Shown: positions 8,696 through 16,734, counted from the first letter of the stretch. The stretch: DNA of 49,838 nt from Plebeiibacterium marinum (GCF_026013615.1 NZ_JAPDPI010000039.1:1-49838), one strand, 5' to 3'. Numbers and translations: made by a program. Notes: generated by a model from the letters alone, not told the origin.

Positions 8696-9577
8696 ATGCG
8701 TATTGCCATATTTGGAAAACAATTTTCTGACCTTTTTAAGGATAGCTGTTTCAGTTTGTTTAAGAAGCTACGTGCCCGGCAGGCTGAAATCATTATCTAC
8801 AAACCGTTCTATGATTTTCTGTTTCAGAAATTCGACATCGCTGCCTTTGATTTCAAAATTTTTGAAACCAGAAAAGAACTGAAAGGAACTGACTTTGTTT
8901 TAAGCATTGGAGGAGATGGCACCATATTACAGGCCATTACCCTGGTGAGAGACTCAAATATTCCTATTGTGGGGATCAACAGCGGACGACTGGGCTTTTT
9001 GGCAGATATTGCAGAAGATGACATAAACAACGCTGTTGATCATATTTTTAATGGCAATTACCGGATCAATGAAGTTGAACTGCTTCAATTAAATACTGAT
9101 AATAATTTATTTGGGGATTTGAATTTTGCGCTCAATGAACTAGCTGTTCATAAAAGGGATACTGCTTCAATGATTACGGTGCATACATTTTTAGATGGCC
9201 AATTCCTGAACTCTTATTGGGCTGACGGGCTGATTGTTTCCACATCAGTAGGCTCAACCGGGTACTCTTTAAGCGTTGGAGGCCCTATTATACATCCAAA
9301 ATCGCAAAGTCACGTTATTACGCCGATAGCACCCCATAACCTTACTGTTCGTCCGATGGTTGTTCCTAACCATTTAAACATTACATTAAAGGTTGAAGGG
9401 AGAGCTGATACTTATCTGGCCTCACTGGATTCCAGAAGTGAAATATTTGACAATTCTCTTGAACTCAACATTCAAAAAGCACCTTTTTCAATAAAGATGA
9501 TCGATTTACCTGGCATTAACTACTATGCTACTTTAAGAAATAAATTGATGTGGGGAGCAGACAAGAGGAATTATTAA
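8696..9577 (+). CDS. nadK: NAD kinase
   Basis: Phosphorylates NAD+ to NADP+ with ATP (or polyphosphate) in the cytosol. The catalytic GGDGT motif is at residues 72-76, the LNELAVH (NE) motif at ~142, and the glycine-rich STSVGSTGYSLSVGGPI segment at ~182-198; all are in family order. The 293-aa length is usual for Bacteroidota. The ATG follows an AAAGGAA stretch at a sensible distance. An intergenic repeat cluster begins 6 bp after the stop. Confidence 0.95.
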   Translation: MRIAIFGKQFSDLFKDSCFSLFKKLRARQAEIIIYKPFYDFLFQKFDIAAFDFKIFETRKELKGTDFVLSIGGDGTILQAITLVRDSNIPIVGINSGRLGFLADIAEDDINNAVDHIFNGNYRINEVELLQLNTDNNLFGDLNFALNELAVHKRDTASMITVHTFLDGQFLNSYWADGLIVSTSVGSTGYSLSVGGPIIHPKSQSHVITPIAPHNLTVRPMVVPNHLNITLKVEGRADTYLASLDSRSEIFDNSLELNIQKAPFSIKMIDLPGINYYATLRNKLMWGADKRNY

Positions 9578-9583
9578 AATTTT

Positions 9584-9639
9584 GGGTTATTAGTTATTGG
9601 TCATTGGTCATTGGTTATTGGCCATTGGTTATTGGTTAT
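9584..9639 (+). repeat. Heptamer array, unit TGGTTAT
   Basis: Eight consecutive 7-mers occur in strict phase: GGGTTAT, TAGTTAT, TGGTCAT, TGGTCAT, TGGTTAT, TGGCCAT, TGGTTAT, TGGTTAT. The array starts 6 bp after the nadK stop and ends where the REP-like element begins. Confidence 0.9.
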
Positions 9640-9643
9640 TGCG

Positions 9644-9721
9644 TGCTGAAAGCACAGTTCAACCTAGCCCCAGGTATCACCGGGTGTATTGGATATGTCA
9701 ATCAGCGTCCTGTAAGGACAG
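9644..9721 (+). repeat. REP-like element, copy 1
   Basis: A 78-bp element bounded by TGCTGAAAGCACAG and CGTCCTGTAAGGACAG, each end a small imperfect hairpin, with CCTAGCCCC inside. The window end (49760-49838) carries the same element inverted. The layout resembles REP sequences mobilised by REP-associated tyrosine transposases (IS200-like); no such transposase is in this window. Confidence 0.75.
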
Positions 9722-9756
9722 GTTAAAATTAATCTCCATAAATTCTCTTCATCAAT

Positions 9757-9905
9757 AGTTCGTTAGCTTTTTATAAGTGTAAGATTATGAGATATTTAAT
9801 AAAATCAACTTAGATTGGGTAAAAATCTCATTTTAAGCACCTTGTAAATGAGTCTCTTATCTCTTATCTCTTATCTCTTATCTCTTATCTCTTATCTAAC
9901 GATCT
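9757..9905 (+). repeat. MITE-like element with heptamer core, copy 1
   Basis: A 149-bp element with terminal inverted repeats AGTTCGTTAG and CTAACGATCT. It contains a shared unique segment (TTTTTATAAGTGTAAGATTA) and six exact TCTCTTA heptamers at 9853-9894. The copy at 14842-14969 differs mainly in heptamer number (two TCTCTTA plus TCTAAAA). No open frame is present, so it would need help in trans to move. Confidence 0.75.
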
Positions 9906-9955
9906 GTTTGTTTCCATTTGACAATTCCGATATATTTTTGCGTTAGCAAAAACGC

Positions 9956-9994
9956 AAAAAATACCCCTTCCGCTAGCGGAAGGGGTATTTTTTT
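9956..9994. terminator. Bidirectional terminator
   Basis: The perfect palindrome at 9960-9989 (AATACCCCTTCCGC and its complement) is flanked by five As on the left and a T-run on the right. It terminates the minus-strand sulfur-redox gene, whose stop codon touches it, and can also stop plus-strand transcripts. Confidence 0.9.
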
Positions 9995-12446
9995 ATATGA
10001 ATAAGTTCAAATTCGACTGCTCAGCTTCTTCAAGGTAATTGGCCACTCCGCCAATATTTACACCTTCTATCAACTCCTCTTTCTGAACCCCCATGATATC
10101 CATGCTCATTTGACAGGCAATCATGTTAATACCACTTTCTTTAGCCTGCTGAATCATGGTTTCCAAAGCATCCACATTTTTATCCTTCATGCGCAGTTTC
10201 ATCATGCGGCGCCCCATACCTCCCATATTCATATTTGAGAGCTTTAGTTTTCCGGCATGACCAGGCATCATTTTATCAAACATATTGCCCATCATATCTT
10301 TCTTCACCTTTGGGCGATTCACATCTTTAATCACGTTTAATCCCCAAAAAGTAAAAAACATCGTAACCTTTTTACCCATACTTGCTGCTCCGTTGGCAAT
10401 AACAAACGAAGCCAAAGCCCTGTCCATATCATCGCTAAAAACCACCATTGTTTTATGGTCGGCATCCGATTTTGGCAATGTGCTGTTATTTTCATCCTTC
10501 CTGAACTTTTCGATAACCGCAGTAATTTCACCAGCATTGTTTTCTCTGCTCACCAAACGATGACCTGTTACCTTACACCACGAAGCTACATCATTGAAAA
10601 AACCCGGATCAGTTGCTTTAACTTCCAGTCTTTCACCATACTCAATAGCGTCAATGCTTTCTTTTAGCTTTAATATCGGTCCGGGGCATTGCAAACCACA
10701 TGCATCTACTGCCATTGATTTTACATCTATTTTTGGCATTGAGGGCTTTTCATCATTTTTTTGCTCAATATGTGTATGAAATAAGATATTGGACTGCTCC
10801 GACATGGCCTGTTTGTACACCTTTAAACCTCCCGACAGGTTATAAACCTCATCAAAACCATGTTGTTTTAATATCCTGGCGGCCACATAACCACGTAATC
10901 CAACACCGCAGTAAATCATAATTTTCTTGTCTTTAGGAATCTGATCCAGATTTTCACGGATCTTATCCAACTCAATATTTACAGCATCTTCAATGGCATC
11001 AATTGAAAATTCCTCAGGGGTACGAACATCCAAAACAAAAACATCTTTCTTAATACGCTTGTCAAATTTGAATGGCGACAATGGTTTGAACAATCCTTTT
11101 ATAATATTTTCAGCATTATAACCGGCCTGGTTCACCGGATCTTTTGCTGAACTAAACGGCGGTGCATAAGCATGTTCTATTTCCTGCAAATCGTAGATGG
11201 TTCCGTTGTTTTTAATTACCGTTGCCAACAAATCCAGACGCTTATCAACCCCCTTGTATCCAATAACCTGTCCGCCATATAAGCGACCCGATTTGGGATC
11301 AAAACTTATTTTAAGCATCATTTGCATAGCTCCGGGATAGTAGCCTGCATGAGATCCTGCATGAACAATGGTGCAATCATGCTTAATACCTTCAGCTTTT
11401 AAACCTCGGTGTGTCATACCCGTAATTCCGGCAGTCATATCAAACACTTTGGCAATAGCTGTCCCTATAGATCCTTTGTATTTTCTATTATGTCCATATA
11501 CCATATTATCGGCCAAAATCCTTCCCTGGCGGTTAGCAGGCCCAGCCAAAAAAGCAATGGTTGGTTTACCCGAAATTGGATGAGGAAACTCTATACTGTC
11601 GCCTACTGCATAAACATCTTTTACCGAAGTTTGAAGATACTCATCTACCCAAACACCCCCAGTTTCACCAATCTTTAACCCGGCCTCCCTGGCCAGAGTT
11701 GTATCCGGCTTTACACCAATAGAAAGGATAATAAAATCGGCCTGGATAATCTTTCCACTGGAAAGCACTACTTCAATTACATCACCTACCTTTTTAAATT
11801 CCTTAACCGCATCTTTTAAGAACAAACCAACTCCTTTTTCCTTAAAATGATGATGCAATGGAGCGGCAACTTCGCTATCCATCATGTTCATAACCTGGGG
11901 TGCAGCCTCTACAACAGAAACTTTTACGCCCCGGTGATGCAGGTTCTCAGCCATTTCCAACCCGATAAAACCGGCACCTACCACAACTGCTGTACGCGGA
12001 GTGGTATCATCTACAAACGATTTTATTTTATCGGTATCTTCTACATTTCGAAGGGTAAATATATTGGGCAGATCAATACCCGGAATTGGAGGCTTTACCG
12101 GCGAAGCACCCGGAGAAAGTACTAATTTGTCGTACGTTTCGGTATAAGTTTCCCCGTTCTTCATAGATTGAACCGTAACCTCTTTCTTATCGGGGTTGAT
12201 AGACGTAACCATCGAAAATACCCGGATATCGATATTGAAGCGCGATCCAAATGATTCAGGGGTTTGAACTAATAACTTTTCACGTTCCTTAATTACGCCA
12301 CCAATATAATAAGGGAGACCACAGTTTGCATATGAAATATGGGGACCTTTTTCAAACATGATGATTTCGGCCTTCTCATCAACTCTTCTCAATCGCGCAG
12401 CAGTTGTTGCACCTCCGGCAACCCCACCAACTATTAAGTACTTCAT
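9993..12446 (-). CDS. CoA-disulfide reductase/rhodanese/TusA/DsrE fusion
   Basis: An 817-aa cytosolic fusion of four sulfur-handling modules. Residues 1-450 are a FAD/NAD(P)H disulfide oxidoreductase of the CoA-disulfide/persulfide reductase type (GGVAGGATTAARLRR, active Cys42 in YANCGLPYYIGG, second GAGFIGLEMAE dinucleotide motif). Residues 460-550 are a rhodanese domain with active Cys513 (IYCGVGLRG). Residues 576-650 are a TusA/SirA domain with Cys583 and Cys587 (CGLQCPGP). Residues 665-817 are a DsrE-like domain with Cys778 and a Met-rich insert at 718-753. It likely reduces CoA disulfides or persulfides and relays sulfane sulfur. The gene is monocistronic between a promoter and a bidirectional terminator. 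Confidence 0.92.
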   Translation of the reverse strand: MKYLIVGGVAGGATTAARLRRVDEKAEIIMFEKGPHISYANCGLPYYIGGVIKEREKLLVQTPESFGSRFNIDIRVFSMVTSINPDKKEVTVQSMKNGETYTETYDKLVLSPGASPVKPPIPGIDLPNIFTLRNVEDTDKIKSFVDDTTPRTAVVVGAGFIGLEMAENLHHRGVKVSVVEAAPQVMNMMDSEVAAPLHHHFKEKGVGLFLKDAVKEFKKVGDVIEVVLSSGKIIQADFIILSIGVKPDTTLAREAGLKIGETGGVWVDEYLQTSVKDVYAVGDSIEFPHPISGKPTIAFLAGPANRQGRILADNMVYGHNRKYKGSIGTAIAKVFDMTAGITGMTHRGLKAEGIKHDCTIVHAGSHAGYYPGAMQMMLKISFDPKSGRLYGGQVIGYKGVDKRLDLLATVIKNNGTIYDLQEIEHAYAPPFSSAKDPVNQAGYNAENIIKGLFKPLSPFKFDKRIKKDVFVLDVRTPEEFSIDAIEDAVNIELDKIRENLDQIPKDKKIMIYCGVGLRGYVAARILKQHGFDEVYNLSGGLKVYKQAMSEQSNILFHTHIEQKNDEKPSMPKIDVKSMAVDACGLQCPGPILKLKESIDAIEYGERLEVKATDPGFFNDVASWCKVTGHRLVSRENNAGEITAVIEKFRKDENNSTLPKSDADHKTMVVFSDDMDRALASFVIANGAASMGKKVTMFFTFWGLNVIKDVNRPKVKKDMMGNMFDKMMPGHAGKLKLSNMNMGGMGRRMMKLRMKDKNVDALETMIQQAKESGINMIACQMSMDIMGVQKEELIEGVNIGGVANYLEEAEQSNLNLFI

Positions 12447-12490
12447 CTTGAATATATTTTATTTGTTTTTTATCTAATATTTTGAAGCTA

Positions 12491-12498
12491 CAAATATA
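12491..12498 (-). promoter_or_regulatory. -7 promoter element of the sulfur-redox fusion gene
   Basis: On the minus strand TATATTTG matches the Bacteroidota TAnnTTTG box and lies 44 nt before the ATG at 12446. No convincing -33 TTTG is visible, so this is a partial match. Confidence 0.5.
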
Positions 12499-12602
12499 GG
12501 TATATTTTTATATCTATGTATTTGCATATTTATGTTCTTGGGCATGTTGTTTCTCATCATCCCCTATTTTAAATTACCGTATATTTACCTTTCTTTGCAT
12601 AC

Positions 12603-13319
12603 ATGGAGCTAGTAGACGTAAAAGGAATCGGTCCGGTTTTATTTCAGAGGAGCAAGAAAGCCCAAAGGCTTTCGATAAAGCTCAAACCGTTTGAACCCGT
12701 AAAGGTTGTGGTTCCTGTCACCATGCATCCTAAAGAAGCTCTGACGTTTGTACATGCCAACCAGAAGTGGATTTTGGAGAACCTGGCAAAAGTTAAGGAA
12801 AAAGAGAACGACCTGACTATTTTTGACGAATCAACGCAGTTTAAAACCAGGGCATTTGCACTGCAAATAAGAAAATCTCCTTTACCACAGGTCCGCATCC
12901 ATTTGAACAATGGTATCCTGGCTATCGATTATCCTCAAAAACACGACGTAAAATCAACGGTAATTCAGGAACATATAAGGTATGGTATTGAGGAAGCCAT
13001 GCGGGTAACTGCAAAAAACTATCTCCCCCGTCGTTTACATGAATTAGCGCAGCAACATGGCTTTTCATACAAACAGGTGTTTATCAAAAACCTGAAATCG
13101 CGCTGGGGAAGCTGCTCCAATGTAAACAATATCAACCTTAACCTTCATCTGATGCGCCTGCCAGATTACCTGATCGACAGCGTATTGCTCCACGAACTTT
13201 GCCATACCGTGGAGAAAAACCATGGATCCGGTTTCTGGAAACTCATGGACAAAGTGACCCATGGAAGGGCAAAACAATGGGATAAAGAAATGAAAAACTA
13301 CAGAACTGTAATTTATTGA
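12603..13319 (+). CDS. YgjP-like zinc metallopeptidase (DUF45)
   Basis: A 238-aa protein of the YgjP/DUF45 metal-dependent hydrolase family. The zinc motif HELCH is at residues 197-201, with the third ligand His207 in the NHGSGFW segment. The conserved WGSCS motif lies at ~168-172. There is no signal peptide. Homologues are often encoded near restriction enzymes or nucleotide hydrolases, but their substrate is unknown. The stop is 2 bp from the dGTPase ATG, so the two form an operon. Confidence 0.9.
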   Translation: MELVDVKGIGPVLFQRSKKAQRLSIKLKPFEPVKVVVPVTMHPKEALTFVHANQKWILENLAKVKEKENDLTIFDESTQFKTRAFALQIRKSPLPQVRIHLNNGILAIDYPQKHDVKSTVIQEHIRYGIEEAMRVTAKNYLPRRLHELAQQHGFSYKQVFIKNLKSRWGSCSNVNNINLNLHLMRLPDYLIDSVLLHELCHTVEKNHGSGFWKLMDKVTHGRAKQWDKEMKNYRTVIY

Positions 13320-13321
13320 TC

Positions 13322-14656
13322 ATGAACTGGGACAAATTACTTTCGACCAAAAGAACCGGTCAGGAGGATAGAATATATAACATCAAACACCAACGCACAC
13401 AATTTCAGAGAGATTACGACAGGTTGATATTTTCGTCACCTTTCCGGCGCTTACAGGACAAAACACAGGTATTTCCATTGCCGGGTAGTGTTTTTGTTCA
13501 CAACCGATTGACTCATAGCCTGGAAGTTGCCAGTGTAGGGCGATCACTAGGGCATAACATCGCTGAGTTTTTGTTGGATGAAAAAGGTTTGGATAATCCA
13601 TTAATCCCCGAAATAGGATCTATTGTAGCAACTGCTTGTCTGGCCCACGACCTGGGCAACCCACCCTTTGGGCATTCCGGAGAATCTGCCCTTTCGCATT
13701 ATTTTACAACCGGAGAAGGAAAGAAACTCAAAAAACAATACAACATACCTGATGCAGAATGGAACGACCTGGTTGAGTTTGAAGGAAATGCCAATGCTTT
13801 CAGGTTGCTTACACACCAATTTGAAGGACGGCGCCAGGGAGGATTTGGTTTAACATATTCATCGGTAGCATCCATATTAAAATACCCTTACGCCTCAGGG
13901 TTTTCTGATAAAAAGAAGTATGGCTATTTTCAATCCGAGAAAAACATGTTTCACCGGATTGTAAATGATTTGGGCTTAATAGAAAAAGAAGACGGAGTAT
14001 TCTGCCGTCACCCATTGGTTTACCTGGTTGAAGCTGCTGACGATATCTGCTACCAGATTATGGATGTGGAAGATGCCCATAAACTAAAAATACTAAGCAC
14101 CGAACAAACAAAAGATATATTGTTGTCGTTTTTAATGGATGATGAAGATTCGGATACCCGCAAAAGGATTGAAAACGTTAGCATAGAAGTAACCGACCTT
14201 AACGAGCAAATCGCATTTATCAGGGCCTCGGTTATTGGAAAACTGGTTGGAAAATGCACCCAGGTATTTAAAGATAATTACGACCTTATTATGAATGGCC
14301 ATTTTGAAGGCAGCCTGATCAAACACCTGGTTGGCACCACTAAAGAAGCCATTAAAAACTGCGCTTCCCTATCGTATAAAAAAATTTACAGGCACCCATC
14401 TGTAGTAGAGATTGAAATATCCGGCTTTAAGATACTGGGCTCTTTGATTCATGAGTTTTCAAAGGCTGTTTTAAACCCTGATGATATTTATTCAAAAATG
14501 CTCATCCCTTTTATTCCTGAACAATATATTGTAAAGCAAGAGGCTTCGGCCTGCGAAAAACTGCAATCGGTATTGGATTTTATTAGCGGCATGACAGATG
14601 TTTATGCCCTGGATTTGTTCAGAAAGATAAACGGGATTGGGATAAGTGGGTTTTAG
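13322..14656 (+). CDS. dgt: Deoxyguanosinetriphosphate triphosphohydrolase
   Basis: Hydrolyses dGTP (and possibly other dNTPs) to the deoxynucleoside and triphosphate, influencing dNTP pools. The HD-domain metal ligands are visible as THSLEVA (His65) and AHDLGNPPFGHSGE (His109-Asp110), and YLVEAADDICYQIMDVEDA supplies the later Asp. The frame opens at a TTG two codons upstream, but the ATG at 13322 (MNWDKLLSTKR) is the better start, giving 444 aa, the usual length. The stop codon's last base begins a heptamer repeat array. Confidence 0.93.
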   Translation: MNWDKLLSTKRTGQEDRIYNIKHQRTQFQRDYDRLIFSSPFRRLQDKTQVFPLPGSVFVHNRLTHSLEVASVGRSLGHNIAEFLLDEKGLDNPLIPEIGSIVATACLAHDLGNPPFGHSGESALSHYFTTGEGKKLKKQYNIPDAEWNDLVEFEGNANAFRLLTHQFEGRRQGGFGLTYSSVASILKYPYASGFSDKKKYGYFQSEKNMFHRIVNDLGLIEKEDGVFCRHPLVYLVEAADDICYQIMDVEDAHKLKILSTEQTKDILLSFLMDDEDSDTRKRIENVSIEVTDLNEQIAFIRASVIGKLVGKCTQVFKDNYDLIMNGHFEGSLIKHLVGTTKEAIKNCASLSYKKIYRHPSVVEIEISGFKILGSLIHEFSKAVLNPDDIYSKMLIPFIPEQYIVKQEASACEKLQSVLDFISGMTDVYALDLFRKINGIGISGF

Positions 14657-14781
14657 CGGATAGCGGATAGCTGATAGCGGGTAGCAAGTAGCGGATAGCG
14701 GGTAGCTTATAGCGGATAGCATGTAGCTTATAGCGGATAGCTGATAGCTGATAGCGGGTAGCGGGTAGCTTATAGCTAATG
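14656..14781 (+). repeat. Heptamer array, unit GCGGATA
   Basis: Seventeen in-phase 7-mers of form GCnnnTA (GCGGATA, GCTGATA, GCGGGTA, GCTTATA, GCATGTA, GCAAGTA) plus a degenerate eighteenth. The array starts at the last base of the dgt stop codon. It is the inverted counterpart of the array at 15290-15401. Confidence 0.92.
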
Positions 14782-14841
14782 GTGGATTGACAAATAGCCT
14801 AATGGGTGCTGTGCTAGCTTGATTGGTATTACATATACAAT

Positions 14842-14969
14842 AGTTCGTTAGTTTTTTATAAGTGTAAGATTATTAGATATTTAATAAAACCAACTTAAGT
14901 TAGGTAACAATCTTATTTTAAGCATCTTGAAAATAAGTCTCTTATCTCTTATCTAAAATCTAACGATCT
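14842..14969 (+). repeat. MITE-like element with heptamer core, copy 2
   Basis: A 128-bp copy of the element at 9757-9905, with ends AGTTCGTTAG and CTAACGATCT and heptamers TCTCTTA, TCTCTTA, TCTAAAA, TCTAACG. The two copies are clearly alignable along their length. Confidence 0.75.
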
Positions 14970-15012
14970 GTTAATATATACGCCTAAAAAATGATTAATT
15001 TAGTACTTGACA

Positions 15013-15231
15013 TACATTTGCTACAACATTTTTCATTTGTCAGATAGCCTGCCCAACAGAAATTCAGACGAATTCAAGATGGATTATAATCATTCTTTAG
15101 TGTGTATTTAGACGTTCTAAAACATGAGAAGCTGATTTTGCCTTAGAACCATGTTTTTTTTGAAGATATAGTTTTTTACCATAAAAGGAACTGCTCTTGT
15201 TTACTACTACAGTTAGCAAGAGCAGTTCGTT
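15013..15231 (+). ncRNA. Possible small RNA or attenuator-like segment
   Basis: A TACATTTG box at 15013-15020 matches the -7 promoter element, though no -33 box is seen. Downstream are two overlapping hairpins that cannot both form: GTTCTAA (15114) with TTAGAAC (15143), or AAAACATG (15119) with CATGTTTT (15151), the second followed by Ts. A strong 11-bp hairpin follows at 15189-15227. No open frame is present. A small RNA is only a hypothesis. Confidence 0.25.
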
Positions 15232-15235
15232 ATTT
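15189..15235 (+). terminator. Hairpin terminator
   Basis: AACTGCTCTTG and CAAGAGCAGTT form a perfect 11-bp stem with a 17-nt loop, followed by CGTTATTTT. The T-run is weak, so efficiency is uncertain. It would stop plus-strand readthrough toward the convergent minus-strand genes. Confidence 0.55.
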
Positions 15236-15289
15236 TATACAATAGAAAAACAGTATTATAGCCACCGCACTTTCAGCTATTCACAATAA

Positions 15290-15401
15290 GCTACCTGCTA
15301 TGCGCTATCAGCCATAAGCTATAAGCTACAAGCCATAAGCTATCAGCTATAAGCTATCAGCTATCAGCCATAAGCTATCAGCTATGCGCTATCAGCTACC
15401 C
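15290..15401 (-). repeat. Heptamer array, unit GCTATCA
   Basis: Sixteen in-phase 7-mers (GCTATCA, GCTATAA, GCCATAA, GCTATGC, GCTACAA, GCTACCT, GCTACCC) end 1 bp before the stop codon of the minus-strand gene. Read on the minus strand the units resemble those after dgt, so two inverted arrays face each other across about 500 bp. Confidence 0.92.
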
Positions 15402-15402
15402 T

Positions 15403-15717
15403 CTAATTCAAAAAAACAAGTTCCAGTTCTTCCTTTGCCTTGTCTTTCTCTCTAACCTTATATGTACCTGAGTTAACAAACTGGAAACCTTTATCGAGAG
15501 CTGCTTCCATTAAAGTACTCTCTAACTCAACAGCAACTTTAGGATCAAGATCCTTATTAAAATAGAGCATCAGCTCTTTTTCATCGTCATCATTGAATTT
15601 TACCAGCAAACTATTGTTTTCAACAAAAACCAAATCATCATAACTGTATGAAACAGGTAAACCTACCGATTCCAAAATCTCCATAACATGACCAAGGGGT
15701 CTATAATTTAAGCTCAT
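15403..15717 (-). CDS. Uncharacterised protein (104 aa)
   Basis: I do not recognise this family. The 104-aa protein starts MSLNYRPLGHVMEILESVG and is acidic (DDDEKE, KDLDPKV). Predicted structure alternates strands and helices (LVKFNDDDEKELMLYFN, then ELESTLMEAALDKGFQFV). It has no signal peptide or membrane segment. It lies 26 bp downstream of the Nif11-like gene on the same strand, so the pair is probably co-transcribed and may act together. Its stop abuts a heptamer array. Confidence 0.7.
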   Translation of the reverse strand: MSLNYRPLGHVMEILESVGLPVSYSYDDLVFVENNSLLVKFNDDDEKELMLYFNKDLDPKVAVELESTLMEAALDKGFQFVNSGTYKVREKDKAKEELELVFLN

Positions 15718-15743
15718 AACTATATATTTTATATTGATTACTA

Positions 15744-15986
15744 CTACATTAAAACAAGTTTAATTAAATTGACCGTATTTTCCAGTTCATCGTGTTCTTC
15801 TGCAAACTGGCATTTAAACATCATCATGCTGTGGGCTTCCTCAAACTCCATCTCGTCAAATGTTAGCTCTTTCTTTTTAATAAACTGATTAAACCCATCA
15901 ACCCCATTCACTTTGTACAACTCTTTTCTAAACAAATCATCGTGCTTTACCCGCTCAATAAATTTTTTTGCATTTTGAATAGACAT
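15744..15986 (-). CDS. Small protein with Nif11-like N-terminus (80 aa)
   Basis: The N-terminus MSIQNAKKFIERVKHDDLFRK resembles the start of Nif11-type domains, the helical leader-like family found in some RiPP precursors and nitrogenase-linked proteins. The rest is helical and acidic (FDEMEFEEAHSMMMFKCQ). No Gly-Gly cleavage site or core-peptide tail is seen, so it is not an obvious RiPP precursor. An unusually strong Shine-Dalgarno for this phylum (AAAAAAGGAGG, 4 nt before the ATG) suggests high translation. The Nif11 assignment is by eye and moderately uncertain. Confidence 0.6.
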   Translation of the reverse strand: MSIQNAKKFIERVKHDDLFRKELYKVNGVDGFNQFIKKKELTFDEMEFEEAHSMMMFKCQFAEEHDELENTVNLIKLVLM

Positions 15987-16371
15987 AAAACCTCCTTTTT
16001 TAAAAATCCTACATTTATGTAATATTTAAATGGGCGACTTACTTATTTGTAGCAAGCACATCTTCCTCAAAACCCCAACATTTAAAGAAGATCCCAAAAT
16101 ATTGCCTTCACACCATAGATAAAAACAAGTTTTATACCACTATGATTATAACCATTTGCAACAAACAAAACGCGCAAGGAGTAAGGCAAACATCAGGACA
16201 AAATAAAAACGCTAAAGAGCAAAGCAAAACTCGTTATACATAACAGAATATCAACCTAATAAACCTAACAAAAACAACAAAAAACAAGTACTTTGTTCAG
16301 TAGCCGAATTTAAGAACCTAACGTTCACAAAAATTTAATTGAAAAAATGTCAATGTTTTTTATTTTTTAGC
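15987..16371. other. Intergenic region without visible gene
   Basis: About 390 AT-rich bases between the minus-strand small-protein operon and the cold-shock promoter. I see no open frame, repeat or strong hairpin. It must hold the promoter of the minus-strand operon, but no clear TAnnTTTG box is found. Confidence 0.6.
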
Positions 16372-16401
16372 TTTGATATCCAACTTTAAATGATACATTT
16401 G
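16372..16401 (+). promoter_or_regulatory. Promoter of the cold-shock gene
   Basis: A TTTG -33 box (16372-16375) and a TACATTTG -7 box (16394-16401) are separated by 18 bp, a full match to the Bacteroidota primary-sigma consensus. It lies 26 nt before the ATG, so the leader is short, unlike that of E. coli cspA. Confidence 0.75.
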
Positions 16402-16427
16402 TCCTACTAGTATTTATTTAATTTATT

Positions 16428-16619
16428 ATGAAAGAAGGAAAAGTAAAATTCTTTAACGAATCTAAAGGTTTTGGGTTTATTAAAGACAATGACTCAAACA
16501 ACGAGTATTTTGTACATGTAACTGGTCTTATTGATGAAATCAAAGAAGACGACGATGTTACCTTCGAATTAAAAGAAGGTAGAAAAGGATTAAATGCGGT
16601 TAATGTGAAATTAGCATAA
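16428..16619 (+). CDS. Cold-shock domain protein
   Basis: A 63-aa single cold-shock domain that binds single-stranded RNA or DNA and melts secondary structure in the cytosol. RNP1 (KGFGFI, residues ~15-20) and RNP2 (YFVHVTGL, ~29-36) are intact, with the starting KVKFFNESKGFGFI typical of CspA-like proteins. The gene is monocistronic between a consensus promoter and a strong terminator. Whether it is cold-induced cannot be told from sequence. Confidence 0.94.
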   Translation: MKEGKVKFFNESKGFGFIKDNDSNNEYFVHVTGLIDEIKEDDDVTFELKEGRKGLNAVNVKLA

Positions 16620-16651
16620 CAATATATCAATATATATTACGCAAGAGTCCA

Positions 16652-16677
16652 AACCCCGCTAAGTTAGCGGGGTTTTT
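16652..16677 (+). terminator. Terminator of the cold-shock gene
   Basis: CCCCGCTA and TAGCGGGG form a tight stem with a 3-nt loop, followed by six Ts. Confidence 0.9.
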
Positions 16678-16691
16678 TGGTGCTTAGACAC

Positions 16692-16733
16692 AAAAAAAAA
16701 GCGTTTCAGGAAAATTTCTGAAACGCTTTTTTT
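16692..16733. terminator. Bidirectional terminator beside tRNA-Arg
   Basis: GCGTTTCAG and CTGAAACGC pair around an 8-nt loop, with nine As on the left and seven Ts on the right. It ends the minus-strand tRNA transcript (2 bp away) and backs up the cold-shock terminator. Confidence 0.88.
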
Positions 16734-16734
16734 G

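Noticed and set aside
15744-15986. RiPP precursor peptide
   Set aside because: The Nif11-like N-terminus is suggestive, but no leader cleavage motif, core region or modification enzyme is present.
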